Made by a program: the position numbers and the translations under genes
The notes under the pieces: generated by a model
What the model was told of the DNA's origin: nothing
Database searches by the model: none
What the model saw: only the letters and a program-made list of their open reading frames with translations
Shown: in pieces, positions 37,876 to 47,489 of the stretch
How the letters are laid out: each line of letters opens with the position of its first letter
Numbering within the stretch: the stretch's first letter is position 1
DNA from: Rhodococcus sp. 105337
GTDB taxonomy: Bacteria; Actinomycetota; Actinomycetes; Mycobacteriales; Mycobacteriaceae
Assembly: GCF_012844225.1 (NCBI RefSeq)
Contig: NZ_JABAGQ010000006.1
Coordinates: 186,001 to 250,000 of the forward strand
Direction: 5' to 3'
DNA: 64,000 bases

Positions 37876-38649
37876 TCAGGCGTCCTCGGAAGAAGCGTCC
37901 GTCTCTGCGGTCTCGCCGGCGGACTGATCGGAGAGCGCCTGCCACGCCGTGGCTGCCGCCTTCTGCTCTGCTTCCTTCTTGGTCCGGCCTATGCCGACAC
38001 CGAGTGGAGTACCGCCGATGATCGCGGTGGCGGTGAATTCCTTGTCGTGATCGGGCCCGGTCGCGGTGATCTCGTACACCGGAACACCGAGGCCCCGCTC
38101 CGCAGTGAGTTCCTGCAGGCTCGTCTTCCAGTCGAGACCGGCGCCCAGGCGCGGGCCGCGCTCGAGGAGATCACTGAACAGACGCAGTACCACCTCGCGG
38201 GCCACGTCGATGCCGTGCTGCAGATGCACGGCGCCGAGCAGGGATTCCATGCCGTCGGCGAGAATGCTGGCCTTGTCCTTGCCTCCGGTGAGTTCTTCAC
38301 CCTTACCGAGAAGCAGGTGTGCGCCGAGTCCGCCGGGGCCGAGCTTGCGCGCGACCTCCGCGAGAGCGTGCATGTTGACGACGCTCGCACGGATCTTCGC
38401 GAGCTCACCCTCGGACTTGTCCGGGTGGGTCAGATAGAGCTTTTCCGTGACGGCGAGTCCGAGGACCGCGTCGCCGAGAAACTCGAGACGTTCGTTGGTG
38501 GGAAGACCGCCGTTCTCGTACGCGTACGAGCGGTGCGTCAACGCCAGGATCAATAATTCGGGTTCCAAAGTCACGCCGAGGGCGACGAGGAGAGGTGTGT
38601 ACTGCTCCTCGTCGCCCACGGGTGGTGTGTTGGTCGACTTGCTCGTCAC
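37876..38649 (-). CDS. rnc: Ribonuclease III
   Basis: RNase III cuts double-stranded RNA and processes rRNA precursors. The 257-residue protein has the signature [14 protein letters not shown], the catalytic [13 protein letters not shown] segment, and a C-terminal dsRNA-binding domain ([12 protein letters not shown] through [16 protein letters not shown]), followed by a short acidic tail. The GTG at 38649 lies 13 nt past the rpmF stop. It belongs to the DUF177-rpmF-rnc-mutM run. Confidence 0.96.
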   Translation of the reverse strand: MTSKSTNTPPVGDEEQYTPLLVALGVTLEPELLILALTHRSYAYENGGLPTNERLEFLGDAVLGLAVTEKLYLTHPDKSEGELAKIRASVVNMHALAEVARKLGPGGLGAHLLLGKGEELTGGKDKASILADGMESLLGAVHLQHGIDVAREVVLRLFSDLLERGPRLGAGLDWKTSLQELTAERGLGVPVYEITATGPDHDKEFTATAIIGGTPLGVGIGRTKKEAEQKAAATAWQALSDQSAGETAETDASSEDA

Positions 38650-38662
38650 GTGAATACCGTTA

Positions 38663-38845
38663 CTAGACGGGCGCGGTCACCTGACGGCCGTTGTACGTAC
38701 CGCACGACGGGCACGCCACGTGGGGCAGCTTCTTCTCGCCGCAGCCACGGTTCGGGCAGGTAACGAGCGTCGGCGCAGTGGTGTTCCACTGGCTGCGCCG
38801 CGACCGGGTATTGGAACGCGACATTCTGCGCTTGGGGACGGCCAC
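38663..38845 (-). CDS. rpmF: 50S ribosomal protein L32
   Basis: L32 is a small large-subunit protein. The 60-residue product starts [20 protein letters not shown] and carries CPNRGC...CPSC, four cysteines that form a zinc ribbon (the C+ form). GTG at 38845 has GAGGAG upstream, inside the end of the DUF177 gene. The DUF177-rpmF pair is nearly universal in bacteria. Confidence 0.96.
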   Translation of the reverse strand: MAVPKRRMSRSNTRSRRSQWNTTAPTLVTCPNRGCGEKKLPHVACPSCGTYNGRQVTAPV

Positions 38846-38847
38846 GT

Positions 38848-39462
38848 CTACTTCTCCTCGTTGTTCATGCTGACGATTTCACTGCTGGATTTTTCGGAGC
38901 CTGCACCGAACTTGGCTGCCAACCCAGCCCAGCGAGGATCCATTATCTCATGCCCGTGCCCGGATTCCGCAATCGCCAGGCGAATGCCGCATTCGGGACA
39001 CAAGCCCGCACAGTCGTCGCTGCACAGCGGCTGGAGCGGAAGCTCCAGGCCCACGGCATCGACGAGGACGGGTTCGAGGTCGATCAGGTCGTCTTCGACC
39101 CGGTAGACCTCATCTTCGGCGGAAGTCTGATCCGTGACGCTGTTCGGGTAGGCGAACAACTCGGTGAGAAACAGATCGACAGGTTCGGTGAACTGCTCGA
39201 GACAACGCGAGCACTCACCGACAGCCTCGGATCGAACTGTACCCGTGACCAGAACACCTTCGGACACCGCCTCCATCCGAAGATCGAGTGCGATATCGGT
39301 TCCTGGCTCGATCGCGATCAGATCGAGCCCGATCCGAGAGGGAGACGGAACGACGCGCTCTACCGTACGCATGGAGCCTGGGCGCCTGCCCAGGGAGAGC
39401 GTATCCAGAACCAGACCGCCCTCTCGATCGCGACGAGACGCGTTGGTATGGCGGGAGGACAC
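38848..39462 (-). CDS. DUF177 (YceD) family protein
   Basis: YceD/DUF177 proteins are encoded next to rpmF and are linked to 23S rRNA accumulation and large-subunit assembly. The 204-residue protein has [17 protein letters not shown] and a second Cys group [17 protein letters not shown], which together can bind zinc. It begins [17 protein letters not shown] near-consensus TATTAT -10 lies about 55 nt upstream, so this gene likely heads the DUF177-rpmF-rnc-mutM operon. The N-terminal about 30 residues are charged and not conserved; a later start ([12 protein letters not shown]) is possible. Confidence 0.9.
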   Translation of the reverse strand: MSSRHTNASRRDREGGLVLDTLSLGRRPGSMRTVERVVPSPSRIGLDLIAIEPGTDIALDLRMEAVSEGVLVTGTVRSEAVGECSRCLEQFTEPVDLFLTELFAYPNSVTDQTSAEDEVYRVEDDLIDLEPVLVDAVGLELPLQPLCSDDCAGLCPECGIRLAIAESGHGHEIMDPRWAGLAAKFGAGSEKSSSEIVSMNNEEK

Positions 39463-39511
39463 GAAAACTCACTTTCGGATAGACGGCACTGCCAAGTGAT
39501 TGGGCAACCGT

Positions 39512-39543
39512 TCTATAATACGCGATCACGCCCCCGGCAGGAA
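39512..39543 (-). promoter_or_regulatory. Promoter of the DUF177-rpmF-rnc-mutM operon
   Basis: On the minus strand CGTATTATAGAA contains an almost perfect -10 (TATTAT or TATAGA), rare in this GC-rich DNA. A TTTCCT -35-like hexamer lies 17 nt upstream. It sits in the gap between the SepIVA-like gene and the DUF177 gene. Confidence 0.6.
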
Positions 39544-39573
39544 ACCGTCGGATACTCCGGCTCGCTGCGTCGG

Positions 39574-40332
39574 TCAGCGCCGGCGTACAGCGCGATGATC
39601 GGCTTCCGCGTAGTCGGGAACGCCGGAGGTACGCAACTGCTGACGTCCGCGGCCTACCGACCGCAGCGTGCCTCCGAGGAGTTCCTCGAACTCCGCGAGC
39701 TTGCTGTCGATGTATTCGTCGCATTCGGTGCGCAACCGGTCCGACTCGGCGTGGGCGGAGTCGATGACCCGGGCCGACTCCGCGTGCGCGGCCTGCACCA
39801 CTTCGGTCTGCGACACCAAGCGTGCCTTCTCCGCCTCACCGTCGGCCACCGACCGCTCGTACGAGGCCTGCCCGGCCTCGGCCAGACGTTCGGCGTCGGC
39901 GCGTGCCCTGCCGGTGAGAAGTTCGTACTGCTGCTTGCCGTCGGTGATGAGATCGTCCGCTTCGACCCGCGCGTCCTGCACCAGTTCGTCGGCGTGCGCA
40001 CGCGCCTCCCCGACCATGCGATCGGCCTGCGCCTTCGCGTCCGCGAGCATCCGGTCGGCGTCGGCGCGCGCGTTCTCGAGGAGCGCGCGGGCCTCCTCGT
40101 CGGCGTCTCCGACGGTCTTGTCGGCTTGCGCACGCGCGTCGTCGATCAGCTTGTCGCGATGGTCGAGGACGTCCTGTGCGTCGTCGAGTTCGGGCGGCAG
40201 TGCGTCGCGGACATCGTCGAGAAGCTCGAGTACGTCACCGCGGGGAACCACACAGCTCGCGGTCATCGGGACGCTGCGCGCCTCTTCGACGATCGCGACC
40301 AGTTCGTCGAGTGCCTCGAATACCCGGTACAC
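39574..40332 (-). CDS. sepIVA: SepIVA-like DivIVA-domain coiled-coil protein
   Basis: In mycobacteria SepIVA (Rv2927c) is an essential septal/cell-elongation protein. This 252-residue protein starts VYRVFEALDELVAIVEEARS, then has a short DivIVA-like N-terminal region and a long Ala/Asp/Glu-rich helix (about 50-215) with repeated ADRMLADA, ADRMVGEA and ADELVQDA units, typical of a coiled coil. The order coaD-sepIVA-DUF177-rpmF-rnc matches the mycobacterial one, supporting the call. The tail after 225 is basic. A 10-bp tandem repeat lies about 100 nt upstream of its start. Confidence 0.87.
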   Translation of the reverse strand: MYRVFEALDELVAIVEEARSVPMTASCVVPRGDVLELLDDVRDALPPELDDAQDVLDHRDKLIDDARAQADKTVGDADEEARALLENARADADRMLADAKAQADRMVGEARAHADELVQDARVEADDLITDGKQQYELLTGRARADAERLAEAGQASYERSVADGEAEKARLVSQTEVVQAAHAESARVIDSAHAESDRLRTECDEYIDSKLAEFEELLGGTLRSVGRGRQQLRTSGVPDYAEADHRAVRRR

Positions 40333-40430
40333 GTTCTACCCCAATCACTCGCTTCACCCGGCCGCTGCGACCGTGCCGCATCCAGTCTGCCGCAGCGCGG
40401 CCCCAGCAGGTGTTCCCCGCGCCGGTGTGT

Positions 40431-40450
40431 CGAGAAACCGCGAGAAACCG
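40431..40450. repeat. Tandem 10-bp repeat CGAGAAACCG x2
   Basis: Two exact adjacent copies of CGAGAAACCG lie between the coaD stop (right) and the sepIVA start (left). The spacing of one helical turn would suit a regulator that binds direct repeats, upstream of sepIVA. Confidence 0.6.
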
Positions 40451-40472
40451 GAGAGAGTGTGAGAAGTCTCGC

Positions 40473-40976
40473 TCAGCGGCCGCCGTTGCGGGCAGCGGCC
40501 CGTTCCGCGATGCGGGCGAGCAGCCGTTCGTGGACGGCCGCGGGCAGCATGTCGTGCACGTCTCCCCCGTACGTCGCGACCTCTTTGACCAGTGAACTGG
40601 AGAGGTAACCGAATGCGGGATTGGTCGCTACGAACAGGGTGTCGACACCGGTGAGCTTGTGGTTCATCTGGGCCATCTGCAACTCGTAGTCGAAGTCGTT
40701 GGCGCCGCGCAGACCTTTGACGATCGCGGAGATGTCGTTCGCCTTCGCGTAGTCGACGAGAAGGCCCTGCCACGAATCGACGGTCACGTTCCCCAGATGC
40801 GATGTCGCTTCGGCGAGCATGTCGAGTCGCTCCGGAACGGTGAACATCCCCTGTTTGTTCGGGTTGATCACCACCGTCACCACGACCTCGTCGAACTGGA
40901 GGGAAGTCCGTCCGATGACGTCGAGGTGCCCGTTGGTCACCGGGTCGAAGGATCCTGGGCAGACCGCGCGGCTCAT
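40473..40976 (-). CDS. coaD: Phosphopantetheine adenylyltransferase
   Basis: CoaD catalyses the fourth step of coenzyme A synthesis. The 167-residue protein has PGSFDPVTNGHLDVI (nucleotide-binding T/NGH motif), VKGLRGANDFDYELQMA and YLSSSLVKEVATYGGDV, the full family pattern. Its ATG overlaps the rsmD stop by 4 nt (ATGA). rsmD-coaD is a conserved pair. Confidence 0.97.
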   Translation of the reverse strand: MSRAVCPGSFDPVTNGHLDVIGRTSLQFDEVVVTVVINPNKQGMFTVPERLDMLAEATSHLGNVTVDSWQGLLVDYAKANDISAIVKGLRGANDFDYELQMAQMNHKLTGVDTLFVATNPAFGYLSSSLVKEVATYGGDVHDMLPAAVHERLLARIAERAAARNGGR

Positions 40977-41539
40977 GACCCAGCACCGTAGCAGGTAGCG
41001 ATTTCGATCCTGCTCTCCCCATATCTACGTGTACGTCCCGGCTCGAATGCGTCCGGCCACACCGTTTCCGGTGATCGTGACGACCGCTCGAGCACCACGA
41101 CGGAGTCCTCCCTTACCCAGCCGCCGGCAAGGAGCGCGTCCAGTATCGCCGCGATCTGCTGCTCGTCCACGGCGTAGGGCGGGTCGGCAAGCACGAGGTC
41201 GTACACACGATCGGCAGGAGCGGCGAGCACCGCCGCCACCGGTGCCGTACGCAAGACGGCTCCCGGCACCCGCACGGTCGCGATGTTCTCCCGGATCACC
41301 GCGGCCGCTTTCGCATCCGATTCGACGAGCAGGGCATGGGCAGCACCCCTCGACAGTGCTTCGAGACCGAGTGCGCCGGACCCGGCAAACAGGTCCAGGA
41401 CCGCGGCGCCGTCGAGGTCCATTCGTGCTTCGAGCGAACTGAAGAGCGCCTCGCGCACCCGCTCCGAGGTAGGCCGGGTCCCGCGGGGCGGCACCTTCAG
41501 GCGCCGCCCCCCGGCCGTCCCGGCAACGATGCGTGTCAC
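40973..41539 (-). CDS. rsmD: 16S rRNA (guanine966-N2)-methyltransferase RsmD
   Basis: RsmD methylates G966 of 16S rRNA. The 188-residue protein has GTAGGRRLKVPPRGTRPTSE, VLDLFAGSGALGLEALSRGA (SAM site) and LADPPYAV (DPPY catalytic motif). The GTG at 41539 overlaps the pyc stop by 4 nt (GTGA), so pyc, rsmD and coaD are translationally chained. Confidence 0.95.
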   Translation of the reverse strand: MTRIVAGTAGGRRLKVPPRGTRPTSERVREALFSSLEARMDLDGAAVLDLFAGSGALGLEALSRGAAHALLVESDAKAAAVIRENIATVRVPGAVLRTAPVAAVLAAPADRVYDLVLADPPYAVDEQQIAAILDALLAGGWVREDSVVVLERSSRSPETVWPDAFEPGRTRRYGESRIEIATCYGAGS

Positions 41540-44500
41540 TCGGCGCTGTCCGCGGTGGACACCTCTACGAGCAGGTCGCCGCCTTCGACCTGCTGCACGG
41601 GACCGATCGCGACCCGCGCGACGCGGCCTCCGCGAGGAGCGGTGATCGCCGCTTCCATCTTCATCGCCTCGATGGTGGCGACGGTGTCGCCGGCCGAGAC
41701 GGTCTGGCCTTCGGAGACCACCAGGGTCACCATTCCGGCGAACGGCGCCGCGACGTGGCCGGGGTGGTTCCGGTCGGCCTTCTCCGCCGCGGGCACCTCG
41801 GACGCGACGGAGCGGTCACGCACCGCCACCGGGCGCAACTGCCCGTTGAGAATGCACATCACCGTGCGGAAACCGCGCTCGTCGGCGTCCGAGATCGCCT
41901 CGAGGCCGATGAGCAGTTCGACGCCCTTGTCCAGGCGCACCCGGTGTTCGTCACTCTGCCGGAGCCCGTAGAAGAACTGGTTGGCGGACAGCTCTGTGGT
42001 GTCCCCGTACTGCTCGCGGTGGTTCTCGAAGTCCTTGGCGGGGCCGGGGAACAGCAGCCGGTTGAGCGTGCGCCGGCGTTCGGACGACGACGCGACCAGG
42101 CCTTTTTCTTCGTCCGCGGTCAGCTGCTTTTCCGGCTTCGCGTCGGCACGGCCCGCCAGCGCCTTGCTGCGGAACGGCTCGGGCCATCCGCCCGCCGGCG
42201 TGCCCAGGTCGCCGCGCAGGAATCCGATCACCGAATCCGGGATGTCGAACTTGCCCGGGTCCGCCGCGAACTCGTCGACCGACACGCCCGCACCGACGAG
42301 GTGCAGCGCGAGGTCGCCGACCACCTTCGACGACGGTGTGACCTTGATGAGCCGCCCGAGCAGGCGGTCGGCCCCGGCGTACGCCGCCTCGACGTCTTCG
42401 AAGCGGTCGCCGAGACCCAGTGCGATGGCCTGCTGACGCAGGTTCGACAGCTGACCACCCGGAATCTCGTGGGTGTAGACACGACCGGTCGGAGCCGGAA
42501 GGCCCGACTCGAACGGCTTGTAGACCTTGCGCAGCGCCTCCCAGTACGGCTCGAGGTCGCACACGGCCTGCAGATCCAGGCCTGTGTCGAACTCGCTGTT
42601 CGCCGCCGCGGCCACGATCGCCGACAACGCCGGCTGGCTCGTCGTTCCGGCCAACGCCGCCGACGCACCGTCGACCGCGTCGGCGCCCGCGTGCCACGCC
42701 GCGAGGTAGGTCGCCAGCTGGCCACCGGGGGTGTCGTGGGTGTGCACGTGCACCGGGAGGTCGAAATTCTTGCGCAATGCCGACACGAGAGTGGCCGCGG
42801 CGGGTGCGCGCAGAAGTCCGGCCATGTCCTTGATGGCGAGCACATGCGCGCCGGCCTCGACGATCTGCTCGGCCAGCTTCAGGTAGTAGTCGAGGGTGTA
42901 GATCGTCTCGTTCGGGTTCGACAGATCACCGGTGTACGAGAGGGCGACCTCGGCGATCGTCGTGCCGGTCTCCCGGACCGCGTCGATCGCGGGGCGCATC
43001 TGATCGACGTTGTTGAGTGCGTCGAAGATGCGGAAGATGTCGATGCCGGTGGCCGCGGCTTCCTGCACGAAGGCACGGGTCACGGCCTCGGGGTACGGGG
43101 TGTAGCCGACAGTGTTTCGGCCCCGCAGGAGCATCTGGAGATTGATGTTCGGGATCGCTTCGCGCAGTGCGGCGAGTCGTTCCCACGGATCCTCGTGCAG
43201 GAAGCGCAGTGCCACGTCGTAGGTCGCGCCGCCCCAGGCCTCGATCGAGAGCAGTTCGGGCGTCATGCGGGCGACGTGCCCGGCGACGGTGAGCAGGTCC
43301 TTGCTGCGGACCCGCGTCGCGAGCAGCGACTGGTGCGCATCGCGGAAGGTGGTGTCGGTGACGCCGACCGCCTTCTGCTCGCGTAGGGCGCGTGCGAACC
43401 CCTCCGGGCCGAGTTCGAGAAGCCGTTGCCGCGAGCCTGCCGGCGGCGGGGTGCTCAGATCGATGTCCGGCAGCTTGTCGTGCGGGTAGACCGTGGTCGG
43501 CCGCTCACCGTGCGGTTTGTTGACCGTGACGTCGGCCAGGTAGGTGAGGATTTTCGTTCCGCGGTCCGCCGACGAGCGCAGCGTCAGAAGCTGCGGGCGC
43601 TGCTCGATGAACGAGGTGTTGACGCGCCCGGCCCGGAAGTCCTCGTCGACGAGGACGGCCTGGAGGAACGGGATGTTGGTGGAGACTCCGCGGATACGGA
43701 ACTCGGCGACCGCGCGGCGGGCACGCGCCACCGCCGCGTCGAAGTCGCGGCCGCGGCAGGTGAGCTTGACGAGCATGGAGTCGAAGTGCGCCGAGATCTC
43801 GGCGCCCACCGAGGTGCCACCGTCGAGGCGGATACCGGCGCCGCCGGGGGTCCGGTAGCCGGTGATGCGTCCGGTATCGGGCCGGAACCCGTTGGCGGGA
43901 TCCTCCGTCGTGATGCGGCACTGCAGCGCGGCACCGCGGATGGTGATCTTGTCCTGGCTCAACCCCAGATCCTCGAGCGATTCGCCGGCTGCGATGCGCA
44001 GCTGTGCCTGGACGAGGTCGACGTCGGTGATCTCCTCGGTGACCGTGTGCTCGACCTGGATGCGCGGGTTCATCTCGATGAACACGTGGTTGCCGCGCTC
44101 GTCGACGAGGAATTCGACCGTGCCGGCGCACTGGTAACCGATCTCCCGTGCGAACGCGACCGCGTCCGCGCAGATGCGATCGCGGAGTGCGGGGTCGAGG
44201 TTCGGCGCGGGCGCCAACTCGATCACCTTCTGGTGGCGGCGCTGAAGCGAGCAGTCGCGCTCGTAGAGATGGATGACGTTGCCGTAGTTGTCGGCGAGGA
44301 TCTGCACCTCGATGTGCCGGGGGTTGACCACGGCCTGCTCGAGGAACACGGTCGGATCGCCGAAGGCGGCGTCGGCTTCACGCGACGCGGCTTCGATGGA
44401 CTCCCGCAACTGGTCGGGCTCGGCGACGCGGCGCATGCCTCGTCCGCCACCGCCGGCGACGGCCTTCACGAAGATCGGGAAATGCATGTTCTCGGACGCG

Positions 44501-44937
44501 GCCACCAGAGCGTCGACGTCGGCGGAGGGTTCCGACGACGCCAGCACCGGCAGACCGGCGGCTTTCGCCGCTGCGATCGCGCGCGCCTTGTTGCCGGTCA
44601 GCTCGAGGATCTCGGCGGGCGGGCCGACGAAGGTGATGCCGGCGTTCGCGCATGCCGCTGCCAGTTCGGGGTTCTCCGAGAGGAAGCCGTAACCGGGATA
44701 GATCGCGTCGGCCCCGGCGGACACGGCGGCGTCGACGATCCGGTCCACGGACAGGTAAGTCCGGACGGGATGACCTTCGTCGCCGATCTGGTACGCCTCG
44801 TCCGCTTTCAGGCGGTGGAGCGAGTTGCGGTCTTCGTACGGGAACACCGCGACAGTTCCGGCGCCCAGTTCGTAGGCGGCACGGAACGCCCGGATCGCGA
44901 TCTCGCCACGGTTGGCGACAAGCACTTTGGAGAACAT
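41536..44937 (-). CDS. pyc: Pyruvate carboxylase
   Basis: The enzyme makes oxaloacetate from pyruvate and bicarbonate, refilling the TCA cycle. The 1133-residue protein has the biotin carboxylase domain (1 to about 450; AVAGGGGRGMRRV, FIEMNPRIQVEHTVTEEITD), the carboxyltransferase domain (about 530-800; DTTFRDAHQSLLATRVR, DIFRIFDALNN, HTHDTPGGQ), an allosteric linker and the C-terminal biotin carrier domain with EAMKMEAA (biotin Lys 1093). All parts are complete. The ATG at 44937 follows a TACCGT -10 hexamer by 6 nt, so a leaderless mRNA is likely. rsmD overlaps its end by 4 nt. Confidence 0.97.
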   Translation of the reverse strand: MFSKVLVANRGEIAIRAFRAAYELGAGTVAVFPYEDRNSLHRLKADEAYQIGDEGHPVRTYLSVDRIVDAAVSAGADAIYPGYGFLSENPELAAACANAGITFVGPPAEILELTGNKARAIAAAKAAGLPVLASSEPSADVDALVAASENMHFPIFVKAVAGGGGRGMRRVAEPDQLRESIEAASREADAAFGDPTVFLEQAVVNPRHIEVQILADNYGNVIHLYERDCSLQRRHQKVIELAPAPNLDPALRDRICADAVAFAREIGYQCAGTVEFLVDERGNHVFIEMNPRIQVEHTVTEEITDVDLVQAQLRIAAGESLEDLGLSQDKITIRGAALQCRITTEDPANGFRPDTGRITGYRTPGGAGIRLDGGTSVGAEISAHFDSMLVKLTCRGRDFDAAVARARRAVAEFRIRGVSTNIPFLQAVLVDEDFRAGRVNTSFIEQRPQLLTLRSSADRGTKILTYLADVTVNKPHGERPTTVYPHDKLPDIDLSTPPPAGSRQRLLELGPEGFARALREQKAVGVTDTTFRDAHQSLLATRVRSKDLLTVAGHVARMTPELLSIEAWGGATYDVALRFLHEDPWERLAALREAIPNINLQMLLRGRNTVGYTPYPEAVTRAFVQEAAATGIDIFRIFDALNNVDQMRPAIDAVRETGTTIAEVALSYTGDLSNPNETIYTLDYYLKLAEQIVEAGAHVLAIKDMAGLLRAPAAATLVSALRKNFDLPVHVHTHDTPGGQLATYLAAWHAGADAVDGASAALAGTTSQPALSAIVAAAANSEFDTGLDLQAVCDLEPYWEALRKVYKPFESGLPAPTGRVYTHEIPGGQLSNLRQQAIALGLGDRFEDVEAAYAGADRLLGRLIKVTPSSKVVGDLALHLVGAGVSVDEFAADPGKFDIPDSVIGFLRGDLGTPAGGWPEPFRSKALAGRADAKPEKQLTADEEKGLVASSSERRRTLNRLLFPGPAKDFENHREQYGDTTELSANQFFYGLRQSDEHRVRLDKGVELLIGLEAISDADERGFRTVMCILNGQLRPVAVRDRSVASEVPAAEKADRNHPGHVAAPFAGMVTLVVSEGQTVSAGDTVATIEAMKMEAAITAPRGGRVARVAIGPVQQVEGGDLLVEVSTADSAE

Positions 44938-44943
44938 TGGACG

Positions 44944-44949
44944 ACGGTA
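44944..44949 (-). promoter_or_regulatory. -10 hexamer TACCGT of leaderless pyc
   Basis: Read on the minus strand, TACCGT is followed by 6 nt and then the pyc ATG. No ribosome-binding site is present. The -35 is not clear. Confidence 0.55.
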
Positions 44950-45133
44950 CCGCGACGTAACAATCGATTCGCTGCCCCGGTTCCATATCCTGGGAAAGTG
45001 TGGCTACCTGTGACGACTGGAACAATTCAGACGTCTCAGAGGTAACACGCCGGCAATCCCCTCAGCCCTCTCGCCGTAACCTCTCGGCCCGCTCCCGGAG
45101 ACGGTGCGCGAAACGTAACACCGGGATCGCGGC

Positions 45134-47443
45134 TCAGGACTTGTCCAGATACTCGATGCTCTCGGTGTCGAGCGCAGCCGTCACCATGCTCGCCAGACCC
45201 GGGTGCTCCCGTAGTCCCGGGTCCTGATCGGTGACGGTCCGCGCGAACGCCCGGGCGGCTTCGATGACGTCCCCGTCGTCGACGAGCGAAAGCAGACGCA
45301 GCGTGGTCACCGTGCCCGACTGCGCCTTGCCCAGAACATCGCCCTCGCGGCGCAACTGCAGGTCGAGTTGCGCGAGTTCGAACCCGTCGGTCGTTCCCGC
45401 GACCGCCTGGAGGCGGGTCATCGTCGGGGATCCCGGCTTCGTGTCGGTCACCAGCAGGCACAAGCCCTGGTGACCGCCTCGGCCGACGCGCCCGCGCAAC
45501 TGGTGCAACTGGCTCACACCGAATCGGTCGGCATCGACGATCACCATCACGGTCGCGTTCGGCACGTCGACGCCGACCTCGACCACGGTGGTGCAGACGA
45601 GCACGTCGACGGCACCGTCGTTGAACTCGCGCATGACCGCGTCCTTGTCGTCGGCGGGCAACCGGCCGTGGAGGAGTCCGACGTTCAGATCGCGGAGAGG
45701 GCCGGAGGCGAGCATCTCGTGAAGTTCGAGCACGGAGGTCGTCTCGGGGGGCTCCTGCGCACCGGACGCGCGTGCGCGTGACTTGCCGGCCGGTGCGGCG
45801 CCCTGCTCGCCCGGGTCGACGGGGAGGTCCTCGTCGGTATCTCCGTCGCCGATCCTCGAGCACACCACATAGGCCTGCCTGCCGTCCGCGACCTCTTCCC
45901 GGATGCGTTCCCAGGCGCGGTCGACCCACGTCGGATGCACTTTCGCCGGCACCACCCGGCTCACGATCGGCGAACGACCACGCGGCAGTTCCCGGAGGGT
46001 GGAGACCTCGAGGTCGCCGAGCACCGTCATCGCGATGGTGCGCGGGATCGGTGTCGCGGTCATCACGAGCACGTGCGGGGACGCGCCGTCGCGGCCGCGG
46101 GAACGCAGCGAATCACGCTGTTCGACGCCGAAGCGGTGTTGCTCGTCGACGACGACCAGTCCCAGGTCGAAGAAGTTCACACCGTCCTGGATCAGCGCGT
46201 GCGTGCCGATGACGATCCCGGCGTCGCCGGTGACCGCCTCGTTGAGCGCCTTCCGCTTCCGGGCCGTACTCATCGAGCCGGTGAGCAGAGTCACGCGGGT
46301 CGCGAGTTCATGAGCTCCGAGTTCTCCGGCCGACGCCAGATCGCCGAGCATCGCGGTCAATGACCGGGCGTGCTGCGCCGCGAGCACCTCGGTGGGTGCG
46401 AGCAGCGCACACTGGTGTCCCGCGTCGATCACCTGCAGCATCGCCCGCAACGCCACGATCGTCTTACCGGAACCCACCTCACCCTGTAGCAACCGGTTCA
46501 TCGGGTGCGGACGCGACACGTCGGCGGAGATCTCTTCGGCGACGGCGAGCTGGCCCGCGGTCAGCTCGAAGGGCAGACGCCGATCGAACTCCTCGGCCAG
46601 TCCCCCGTCGCGGCGCGCGCACGCCGGTGCCGAGCGCACCTCCACGTCGTGGCGCCGTTGCGCCAGCACGAGCTGCACGGCCGCGGCTTCGTCGAACTTG
46701 AGCCGGTCGCGGGCGCGGTCCACCTCCTCCTTGGTGTCGGGGAGATGGACCGAGCGCAGCGCCTCGTCGAGGCCGATGAAACCCCGGTCGGCCAGCACCC
46801 AGTCGGGCAGCGGGTCTTCGACGGGATCGAGCTGGTCGAGGACTTGGCGCACACAGCGCATCACCGTCCACGACTCGACGTCGCGGGTCGCGGGGTACAT
46901 CGGGATCAACGCGCGGTCGAACACCGACATGTCGACACCCGCCGCGTCCTGCGCGGTACGTGCGAGGCCGGCGAGCGCACCCGCACCTCGGACGCGCGCG
47001 GGGGCTGCGGAGACGAGGTCGTCGGCGGTGCGAGGTTCGGGCAGAACCACGTAGCTGGGGTGGGTCAGGCTCCACTTGTCGCGGAAGTACTTGACGGTGC
47101 CGGAGAACATCGCCCGGACGCCCGGTTTGATGTTGTGCTTGACCTTGTGCGGGTTGAAGAACGTGACGTCGATGGTGTGCCGGTCGGATCGCAGCCGGAC
47201 CGCGAGTCGCTTGCCCGCGCGCGATTTCATCGGCACTTCCTGCGCGGATTCGACACGCGCGATGATCGTGATGTGCTGGCCTTCGACGGGGCGGCTCTCA
47301 CCGAGTTCCGCTCCTTGCGTCGCGTAACGGTGCGGGTAGTGCCGCAGCAGGTCCTCGACCGTGGTCATCCCGAACGCGTCGGACAGGGCATCCGCCGTCT
47401 TGTGCCCGAGGAGATGATCGAGCCGGTCCGCGAGTGTCGCCAC
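45134..47443 (-). CDS. recG: ATP-dependent DNA helicase RecG
   Basis: RecG remodels stalled replication forks and Holliday junctions. The 769-residue protein has the N-terminal wedge/OB domain (HYPHRYATQGAELGESRP), Walker A LLQGEVGSGKTIVALRAM, Walker B VVVDEQHRFGVEQRDSL, TATPIPRTIAMTVLGDL, and the C-terminal helicase half with TTVVEVGVDVPNATVMVI and QLRGRVGRGGHQG. In helicase domain 2 there is an unusual acidic then Ala/Gly-rich insert (GDGDTDEDLPVDPGEQGA and onward) before the LLHGRLPADDKD motif. GTG at 47443 has AGGGA upstream. It lies 46 nt downstream of the DAK2 gene. Confidence 0.96.
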   Translation of the reverse strand: MATLADRLDHLLGHKTADALSDAFGMTTVEDLLRHYPHRYATQGAELGESRPVEGQHITIIARVESAQEVPMKSRAGKRLAVRLRSDRHTIDVTFFNPHKVKHNIKPGVRAMFSGTVKYFRDKWSLTHPSYVVLPEPRTADDLVSAAPARVRGAGALAGLARTAQDAAGVDMSVFDRALIPMYPATRDVESWTVMRCVRQVLDQLDPVEDPLPDWVLADRGFIGLDEALRSVHLPDTKEEVDRARDRLKFDEAAAVQLVLAQRRHDVEVRSAPACARRDGGLAEEFDRRLPFELTAGQLAVAEEISADVSRPHPMNRLLQGEVGSGKTIVALRAMLQVIDAGHQCALLAPTEVLAAQHARSLTAMLGDLASAGELGAHELATRVTLLTGSMSTARKRKALNEAVTGDAGIVIGTHALIQDGVNFFDLGLVVVDEQHRFGVEQRDSLRSRGRDGASPHVLVMTATPIPRTIAMTVLGDLEVSTLRELPRGRSPIVSRVVPAKVHPTWVDRAWERIREEVADGRQAYVVCSRIGDGDTDEDLPVDPGEQGAAPAGKSRARASGAQEPPETTSVLELHEMLASGPLRDLNVGLLHGRLPADDKDAVMREFNDGAVDVLVCTTVVEVGVDVPNATVMVIVDADRFGVSQLHQLRGRVGRGGHQGLCLLVTDTKPGSPTMTRLQAVAGTTDGFELAQLDLQLRREGDVLGKAQSGTVTTLRLLSLVDDGDVIEAARAFARTVTDQDPGLREHPGLASMVTAALDTESIEYLDKS

Positions 47444-47489
47444 TGCCGTCCCTTCCGCATTCCGTGTGGTGGCCCTCGCGGCGCACCGA

